Shown: piece by piece, positions 1 to 5,859 of the stretch
Position numbering within the stretch: the first letter of the stretch is position 1
Layout of the letters: each line of letters begins with the position of its first letter
Assembly (NCBI GenBank): GCA_016935595.1
Contig: JAFGQQ010000099.1
Location: 1 to 8,272, forward strand
DNA: 8,272 bases
Reading direction: 5' to 3'
Origin: Bacteroidales bacterium
GTDB lineage: Bacteria > Bacteroidota > Bacteroidia > Bacteroidales > UBA10428
The notes under the pieces: generated by a model
The model's input: the letters and a program-made list of their open reading frames with translations, nothing else
Databases searched by the model: none
Told to the model about the DNA's origin: nothing
Position numbers and translations under genes: made by a program

Positions 1-443
1 GTTACTGTTCCAATAACAGGATTGGAATTAAGTAAAACAACAGTAGCCCCTATTAACGGCATATCCGAATTCTGGTCAATAACCTGTCCCCTTATGTTCT
101 GGCTTACGCCTTTCGGAATAGCAGGATGATTAATTTTTTGATTTTTTGGTTCAATGATGATAACGCCATCAATAATTTTATATTGAAGTTTTTTGTTTTT
201 TAAACACATTTTCAAAGCCTCTTCCAAAGTCATATTTTCTATATTTACTGATTCGTCTTTATATTCATCAACTAATGTATTATTATATAGAATGTTTTTA
301 CCGCTTTGTTTTTTAATTTCCTGTAAAATTTTACCTAGACTTGCATTTTCCATTTTAATGGAAATAGTTAAATTTTGGGCATTTATAAAAATTGAATTTA
401 AAAACCAAAAACAGGTAAGTAAGAATTTTATATTTTTTTTCAT
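1..443 (-). CDS. TonB-dependent outer-membrane receptor with STN domain, N-terminal fragment (cut by window edge)
   Basis: This is the first ~148 codons of a receptor that continues beyond the left edge. Seen in the translation: a signal peptide at residues 1-22 (MKKN start, hydrophobic core, cleavage likely after INA, before QNLT); an STN (secretin/TonB short N-terminal) domain at about 25-98, ending in LQYKIIDGVIIIEPK; then the start of a carboxypeptidase-regulatory-like domain from about 116 (IRGQVID, PLIGATVVL, PVIGTV). Plug and barrel lie outside. It closely matches the complete receptor at 2878-5538, for example in ILQEIKKQSGKNILYNN. I chose the ATG at 443 because it gives a compact signal peptide with KK at its start; in-frame ATGs at 470 and 467 would add nine or eight residues and leave only 5 or 8 nt after the permease stop. 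The gap from the permease is 32 nt with the chosen start, so co-transcription is likely. Family assignment is firm; the ligand is unknown. Confidence 0.9.
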   Translation of the reverse strand, partial: MKKNIKFLLTCFWFLNSIFINAQNLTISIKMENASLGKILQEIKKQSGKNILYNNTLVDEYKDESVNIENMTLEEALKMCLKNKKLQYKIIDGVIIIEPKNQKINHPAIPKGVSQNIRGQVIDQNSDMPLIGATVVLLNSNPVIGTV

Positions 444-475
444 AATCAATAAAAATTCAAAGTTCATCATATAAT

Positions 476-2866
476 TTATTCACATCTTAACGAATCTACC
501 GGATTAGCTAAAGCCGATTTAACCGATTGATAAGAAATTGAAAAGAGTGCTACTATAAAAACCAAAACTATTCCTTTTATATAAATGAAATAATTTGTCT
601 TGTCCAGGTAAGGTAAAAATCCTTGTAATAAGTTTTTTGTTAAATACGCATACGGTATTACAAATACAGTGGCAATAAGGACATACTTTAACAATTCCTT
701 ATTCAACCGTAATACAATACCCATCATGGTGTCTCCGAAAGTCTTCCGGATGCCGATCTCTATCCTGCGTTGTTCGGTTATATACATAGCTAGTGCAAAA
801 ATGCCCAAACAAGCCAATATAATTGCTATCACTGAAAAGAAAGAGAGTACTTCAACCACTTTTTCTATATTTCGAAAATACTTATCATAAGAGTCTTCTA
901 AGAATGAGTATTGAAAAGGGTAGTTAGGATAAAGATCTTTCCATTTTTCCCGGATAAAATCAATCGTAACAGGAACCTGCTCAGGTTTAATCCTTATAAG
1001 GATGTGATTCAGATTATCCAGATGATTACTGATAAAAAGAGGTTCAATTACCCTGTGCATTGAGGACAGGTGAAAATCCTTTACTACACCTATAATTATA
1101 CCAGCGGCGAATTGATCCTGACCTACACTATATTGAATGATTTTACCGATTGGATTACTCCATCCGAACTTTTTTGCTGCCAATTGGTTGATAATAAGTG
1201 CATCCTGTTCATCAGTTGTGAATACATTTGAAAAATTTCTGCCAGCAATAAGCTTGATATCCAAAGCCGGTATGAAATCATTATCAACATTGATATCATC
1301 CATTAATTGTACGTCAGTCCTGGAAAAACCCTCAGGAATTTTAACATTACTTTTGATTCCGAAGCCTGGTAAGGAGGAAGTTGCAGTAATATTCAGTACA
1401 TTAGGATGGTTCTTTAACTCCTTTTTTAGTAATGGTATGGATTTTATGATCATCTCATCATAAACTGGTAAAACCATCATATCTTTCTTATGAAAACCAA
1501 TATCCCTATTCTTTAAATAGGTTAACTGGTAATCCAGGAGCATGGTTTGTGATATAAGTATTATTGATACAACAAACTGGATAATAACCAGAGTATTTCG
1601 AAAGCCGTTTCTTTTTTTACCTGACACCGAAATATTTTTTAATATTTGAGAAGGTTGAAACCGGGCAAGATAAAAGGCCGGATAACTCCCGGCAAATATT
1701 CCTACAAAGAAAGTTAAAATGAAAAAACCAATAAATAATCCCGGAAATTCAAAAAGATTAAGTTCTAATTTTTCTTCAACATTATTGCTAAAAAACGGTA
1801 AAATATATTTAACAGCAATTAAGGTAATAATTAACGCAAAAAAACTTAACACCATTGTTTCACTGAGAAATTGAATAACCAGATTCCTTTTTTTCGCACC
1901 AACTACTTTTCGAAGTCCTATTTCTTTAGTCCTGTTTATTGATTGGGCTGTTGAAAGGTTTGTGAAATTAATGCACACAATAAGTATAAGAAATATGGCC
2001 AATAAGCTATATAAAATAACTCGTGATATAAGACCCGGTGGATTTCCATCGAGATTTGAATAAAGATGTATTTTTTTTAAAGGATTAAGATAAAAGCTGA
2101 GATTACCCAAGTTAGTTTTATTATCTTCATCAATATATCTTTTAATGAAAGCTTGTAACTTGGATTCTAATATTTTATAATTGGTATTTGCATTGAGAAG
2201 CAGATATGTGGAGCAATTAAAATTCAACCAATTATTCAAACTCAGATCATTTTGATCGTAAAGTGTCTCAAATGAACATAACATATTAAAATCAAGATGA
2301 GTATTACTCGGCAGGTTTTCTATGACACCCGTTATGGTAAAATCTGATTTATTGTTGAATTTAAGTGCTTTCCCAACAGGTTCTTCATTACTAAAATATT
2401 TTACTGCCATTCTTCTCGTAATCACCACTGAATATGGCTCTTCTAAGGCTGTTTTCGGGTTGCCTTTAAGCATAGGTAATGTAAAAATATGAAAAACAGA
2501 AGGGTCCGAATAATAAATCTCCTTCTCATAAAACTGATTATCACCATAACTGATAACTGTTTTACCCATATCACAAAATCTCACTTGATCAATAATTTCA
2601 GGATAGTCATGAAGCAACATTTTCCCTGTTGGAGCACTTGATAAAGGTTCTCGCGATTTTCCTTCTGCAGAACTTACTTCGCTGCCTAATCGAAATATTC
2701 TGTCTGCATTCTCGTGAAATCGGTCATAGCTAAGCTCATGATACACATAGATTATAATAAGCATACTACAGGTTAGTCCAATAGAAAGCCCGAAAATATT
2801 AATTAATGAATATACTTTATGTTTATTTATATTTCTTAATACTATTTTGAAATAGTTTATTATCAT
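476..2866 (-). CDS. MacB/FtsX-family ABC transporter permease, two-repeat type
   Basis: This is an inner-membrane permease of 796 residues made of two MacB_PCD + FtsX repeats. By hydrophobicity there are about eight membrane segments: 20-42, 283-305, 335-358, 376-400, 425-445, 675-697, 727-745 and 760-780. Large periplasmic domains lie between segments 1 and 2 (about 43-280) and between 5 and 6 (about 446-670). Each half has the cytoplasmic FtsX signature after its second segment: RTKEIGLRKVVGAKK at 312-326 and QRRIEIGIRKTFGD at 699-712. The C-terminus NPVDSLRCE is typical of the family. Length is normal for the Bacteroidota version. There is no Walker A or ABC signature, so the ATPase must be encoded elsewhere. 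Related systems move lipoproteins, peptides or drugs, or work as mechanotransmitters; nothing here selects among these. The ATG at 2866 follows the upstream receptor stop by 11 nt, which suggests an operon and possible translational coupling. Confidence 0.93.
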   Translation of the reverse strand: MIINYFKIVLRNINKHKVYSLINIFGLSIGLTCSMLIIIYVYHELSYDRFHENADRIFRLGSEVSSAEGKSREPLSSAPTGKMLLHDYPEIIDQVRFCDMGKTVISYGDNQFYEKEIYYSDPSVFHIFTLPMLKGNPKTALEEPYSVVITRRMAVKYFSNEEPVGKALKFNNKSDFTITGVIENLPSNTHLDFNMLCSFETLYDQNDLSLNNWLNFNCSTYLLLNANTNYKILESKLQAFIKRYIDEDNKTNLGNLSFYLNPLKKIHLYSNLDGNPPGLISRVILYSLLAIFLILIVCINFTNLSTAQSINRTKEIGLRKVVGAKKRNLVIQFLSETMVLSFFALIITLIAVKYILPFFSNNVEEKLELNLFEFPGLFIGFFILTFFVGIFAGSYPAFYLARFQPSQILKNISVSGKKRNGFRNTLVIIQFVVSIILISQTMLLDYQLTYLKNRDIGFHKKDMMVLPVYDEMIIKSIPLLKKELKNHPNVLNITATSSLPGFGIKSNVKIPEGFSRTDVQLMDDINVDNDFIPALDIKLIAGRNFSNVFTTDEQDALIINQLAAKKFGWSNPIGKIIQYSVGQDQFAAGIIIGVVKDFHLSSMHRVIEPLFISNHLDNLNHILIRIKPEQVPVTIDFIREKWKDLYPNYPFQYSFLEDSYDKYFRNIEKVVEVLSFFSVIAIILACLGIFALAMYITEQRRIEIGIRKTFGDTMMGIVLRLNKELLKYVLIATVFVIPYAYLTKNLLQGFLPYLDKTNYFIYIKGIVLVFIVALFSISYQSVKSALANPVDSLRCE

Positions 2867-2877
2867 TATTTTATGAA

Positions 2878-5538
2878 TTAAAATTCAATTTTATAGCTAA
2901 TATTTGGAATTAATATTAAATCTTTCTCCATTTCAATTTTATTCAGCTCTTCATTGAATTCATAGCCGCGAAATTCTTTATATGCCAAAGCATTCATCAT
3001 TTGAAATGACCAAATTCCGGAATAATTTGATTTATTCTTCCTGTAACTTAATGATAATGATAAAATAGGCGCATTGGGTAATTTATCATCGTATGCATGC
3101 TCCCTATCTTCAATAATATCCTTCTGTGCAAATGTTTCAGGTAGATTAAGGGGATGAATTCTATCGCCCCCCATATAAGTAAACCTGATATTAATCCCGA
3201 AAATATTATTATTTTTAGCACCAACTAACCATTCTTTACCTCCTAATAAATTTATTACATAATTTTTATTATAACGGGTATTTCTTTCTATTTCGTCACC
3301 TCCGGTATATTTTGAGTTAAATAATGATGCAGTAATTAAATAATAATAGCCTTTATCAAGAAAGCGCTCGAATGTGAGATCAATTCCATAGTTTTTTCCT
3401 GAGCCATTATTTAACAATGAATCGTTAAAACCAAAAGCATCATCAAGATTAATAGTTGATATATAACTGTTTGGAATGACTGGTATATCATATAATTTTT
3501 GATAATAGGGTTCTATTTTAAGTACATAATTATCTGAAATTTTATATTTATAGCCTAATATAAAGTGATGTGATTTGTTAAAATCAAGATTTTTATTGGG
3601 AAATATTTTTTCACCGTCAATATCTTGCTGAACCAAATAGAGATGTATTGTTTCAAGCTGACTGTGAAGTCCGTATGCAAAACTAACCTGGTGACCGGGC
3701 AATACATCCCAATTCATGCCAAACCTTGGTTCAAAAGTAAATTTATCGGATAAAGTAAAGTATTGACTATGGAAACCACAATTTATTACAAAATTATTAT
3801 TCAGGTTAAATTTAGATTGCGAATAAAATTGTAGTAAATTACTCCCATCCTTCTCTGAAATATAGGTCTTTAAAATTTCTCCATACTCATCGGCTAACTT
3901 ATTATCAATATTATACATAATCCGGTTTAATATAAAACCAGTCCGGTTGGTGTGTTTTGCACTAAATTTATGGTTTAAAAAACCGGTCAGCGTATATTTC
4001 CATCTAATATCCTCAAACTTTCTCTTGGGCAATAAATTTAACAAACTATCGTATCTCTTTTGAGACCAGTGTATACTATTTTCAGTTAAAGCAAATGTTG
4101 TATGAATGTAAGTTTTATTTCCTATTATTTTTTTATTACTAATACCAATAGCGCCCATTGACAGCCTGGTATCATATTCTTTCTCCAAATCACTGTTTAC
4201 CCATAAAGATGAATCCTTATTGGCTTCCCGGTATTGCCTGTCTAATGCCCCGATTCCCCAAAGCGAAAATATGCCTGTTTTTTCTGTTGGAAAATTGAGT
4301 TTAAATGACAGATCCTGATATGTTAAAATACCCATTTCTTTTGGTAAAATCGGTGCTAATAAACCTAATATAGAATAACGGTAATTAAACAGATATGAAG
4401 ACGGCTTCCCTTTAACAAACGGCCCTTCTGAAGCAAAATCAATGCCAACCAAACCAGCTTGAAATGTATGTTCCTGTTTTTCAGGATTTCCAATCCTCAT
4501 TTTGATATCAAAAACACCCGAAAGCGCATTTCCATATTCAACAGGGAAAGCACCCGTATAAAAATCAGAATTAGACATGGTCTGACTGCTTAATGCCGTT
4601 AATGCTCCCCCTCCAAGTGAGATATAGTCTGCAAAATGATTTGGATTGGGTATCTGAACACCCTCCATTCTCCAAAGTAGGCCTTTGGGGGCATTTCCCC
4701 TGATTACAATTCCATTGTTACCCATATTATAAGCAACACCTGCATAGGATGAAACTAACCTGGCAGGATCATCAAAAGTGCCTGCATATCTGTTTGCCTC
4801 TTCCATACTTAATTGTTTTGCACTAATGGTGGCCATGGAATTAATAGGGTGGTCATTATTTGAATTGGCTTTCACTTGTACCTCATCCAGTTCGGTAACC
4901 GATTCCTTTAAATAGACATTCAATACAACCTCTTTTCCGCTGTTTACCGAAACCTCACGAGCTATATATGGATTGTATCCAACATAACTTACCGCAATAT
5001 TATACCTTCCAAGAGGGACATTTTCAATTTTATAATAGCCATTCTCATTAACCACAGTTCCAATAACCGGATCAGTACCTTCAATTACAATAGTGGCTCC
5101 AAATAAAGGAATTAATGATTCTTTATCAACTACTCTTCCTTTTATGGTTTGAGTCAGTTTATCCGAATCTGTTTTTTGGATTTTTATTGCTTTTGGTTCA
5201 ATTATTATAATATCATCAACAATTTTATATTGTAGGTTTTTTCCTTTCAGGCATTCATTTAAAGCTTCTTCAACTGTTACGTCTGATAAATCTATTGACT
5301 CATTTTTATAAACATCTACAATTGTATTGTTATACAATATATTTTTTCCGCTTTGCTTTTTAATTTCCTGTAAAATTTCACCTAAAGGCACATTTTCTTT
5401 TTTAATTGTAACAGTTAAATTTTGCGCTTTAATATTTAAAGATAAAAAAGTTAACAACATTAAAAATTCGAATAACTTCATTCCTTTAATTGATTTTAAG
5501 CTGATTTTACTGTTAAAATTGTTTCCCTTCTTTTTCAT
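2878..5538 (-). CDS. TonB-dependent outer-membrane receptor, STN + carboxypeptidase-regulatory-like + plug + barrel
   Basis: This is a complete receptor of 886 residues that should form a TonB-energised outer-membrane channel. Domains in order: an N-terminal extension (1-19) and signal peptide (about 20-38, cleavage near IKA before QNLT); STN domain about 40-116, ending LQYKIVDDIIIIEPK; carboxypeptidase-regulatory-like domain about 130-213 (IKGRVVD, PLFGATIVIEGT, GYYKIENVPLGRYNI, SYVGYNP); plug about 217-348 with VIRGN (278-282), GLLWRMEGVQIPNPNHF (286-302) and SNSDFYTGAFPVEYG (322-336); beta-barrel from about 355, ending with the C-terminal phenylalanine (SYKIEF) expected of a barrel insertion signal. 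It is shorter than usual SusC proteins and has no SusD partner next to it, so it is not a normal glycan SusCD pair. The STN domain is known in FecA-like transducers to contact an anti-sigma factor; none is encoded here. An in-frame ATG at 5481 (residue 20) would remove the charged extension and is a credible alternative start. Ligand unknown. Confidence 0.93.
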   Translation of the reverse strand: MKKKGNNFNSKISLKSIKGMKLFEFLMLLTFLSLNIKAQNLTVTIKKENVPLGEILQEIKKQSGKNILYNNTIVDVYKNESIDLSDVTVEEALNECLKGKNLQYKIVDDIIIIEPKAIKIQKTDSDKLTQTIKGRVVDKESLIPLFGATIVIEGTDPVIGTVVNENGYYKIENVPLGRYNIAVSYVGYNPYIAREVSVNSGKEVVLNVYLKESVTELDEVQVKANSNNDHPINSMATISAKQLSMEEANRYAGTFDDPARLVSSYAGVAYNMGNNGIVIRGNAPKGLLWRMEGVQIPNPNHFADYISLGGGALTALSSQTMSNSDFYTGAFPVEYGNALSGVFDIKMRIGNPEKQEHTFQAGLVGIDFASEGPFVKGKPSSYLFNYRYSILGLLAPILPKEMGILTYQDLSFKLNFPTEKTGIFSLWGIGALDRQYREANKDSSLWVNSDLEKEYDTRLSMGAIGISNKKIIGNKTYIHTTFALTENSIHWSQKRYDSLLNLLPKRKFEDIRWKYTLTGFLNHKFSAKHTNRTGFILNRIMYNIDNKLADEYGEILKTYISEKDGSNLLQFYSQSKFNLNNNFVINCGFHSQYFTLSDKFTFEPRFGMNWDVLPGHQVSFAYGLHSQLETIHLYLVQQDIDGEKIFPNKNLDFNKSHHFILGYKYKISDNYVLKIEPYYQKLYDIPVIPNSYISTINLDDAFGFNDSLLNNGSGKNYGIDLTFERFLDKGYYYLITASLFNSKYTGGDEIERNTRYNKNYVINLLGGKEWLVGAKNNNIFGINIRFTYMGGDRIHPLNLPETFAQKDIIEDREHAYDDKLPNAPILSLSLSYRKNKSNYSGIWSFQMMNALAYKEFRGYEFNEELNKIEMEKDLILIPNISYKIEF

Positions 5539-5679
5539 AAATCCAATTTAATTTTAAGATTAATAAGTTTTTTTTATTGATTTTATAGGAATGTGGCAGC
5601 AATTTTTCATTAGAATATATTTAGGTCAAACAACTAATTATCATATTCTTAATTTAAAAATTTTCAAACATTTTTTGTT

Positions 5680-5763
5680 GCCTGCCTGTCGGCAGATAGA
5701 CCTCCTTCGCACAGCCTATCCACATGGCCTGGTCGGCGAACCCTGCCTTGCCGGCAGGCAGGC
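5680..5763. repeat. GC-rich two-armed palindromic element (REP-like)
   Basis: The arms 5680-5695 and 5748-5763 can pair over 16 positions (14 Watson-Crick pairs plus two G-T) around a 52-nt loop. Each arm region also forms its own hairpin: CTGCC/GGCAG at 5682-5686 and 5691-5695 with a 4-nt loop, and CCTGCC/GGCAGG at 5742-5747 and 5753-5758 with a 5-nt loop. Counted by eye the element is about two-thirds GC, in sharp contrast to the AT-rich sequence on both sides, which suggests inserted DNA. The TGCCGGCAGGCAGG-type core resembles dispersed GC-rich palindromes found between genes in many environmental bacterial genomes; that link is from memory and is inference. On the minus strand no T-run follows, so it is not a typical intrinsic terminator for the receptor upstream, although it could stabilise an mRNA end. 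Confidence 0.75.
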
Positions 5764-5780
5764 TTCATCAACTTGGCTTT

Positions 5781-5813
5781 TTTGCTACGTATCTTAATAT
5801 TCATGTACTTTTG
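5781..5813 (+). promoter_or_regulatory. Predicted Bacteroidota sigma-70-type promoter, antisense to the upstream receptor
   Basis: TTTG at 5781-5784 is followed, after 21 nt, by TACTTTTG at 5806-5813. This fits the published Bacteroides/Flavobacterium consensus TTTG-N19-21-TAnnTTTG in both boxes and in spacing. Initiation would be expected a few bases after 5813 and would run rightwards, entering the 3' end of the receptor gene at 5860 in antisense. No convincing plus-strand gene follows. It begins 17 nt to the right of the palindromic element. In AT-rich DNA a chance match is possible, so this stays a prediction. Confidence 0.45.
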
Positions 5814-5859
5814 TCTTTACTAAATTTAAATTTTATTTTTTTTAATGATAAAGGTTTCC

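Larger units (their letters stand above)
5539..5859. other. 321-bp intergenic gap between two receptor genes
   Basis: This is the only long non-coding stretch. It separates the stop of the upstream receptor (5860) from the start of the next one (5538). Its flanks are very AT-rich, and a GC-rich palindromic element (5680-5763) lies in the middle. Short plus-strand open frames here run through the palindrome and into antisense of the upstream receptor; they resemble no family I know and I do not call them genes. On the minus strand I found no convincing Bacteroidota promoter in front of the 5538 start: TTTG occurs near 5665-5668 and 5626-5629, but neither has a good TAnnTTTG at the right distance. 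No classical terminator with a T-run on the minus strand follows the upstream stop. Confidence 0.8.

Noticed and set aside
193..474. Plus-strand open frame of 93 codons at the left end
   Set aside because: It lies opposite the third receptor's signal peptide and STN domain, which have a clear family match on the minus strand. A parallel frame at 5327-5551 opposite the paralogous region shows that it is a shadow of the duplicated coding sequence.
669..1463. Plus-strand open frames (669-890 and 1137-1463) inside the permease
   Set aside because: They are antisense shadows of a well-supported 796-residue permease and show no family features of their own.
2878..5538. SusC of a glycan utilisation locus
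   Set aside because: The protein is shorter than typical SusC, there is no SusD or glycoside hydrolase nearby, and the flanking genes are a permease and paralogous receptors.
5680..5763. Intrinsic terminator for the upstream receptor
   Set aside because: In the minus-strand direction the hairpin is followed by an A-rich run rather than T's, and it lies about 100 nt after the stop codon. It could still affect mRNA stability.
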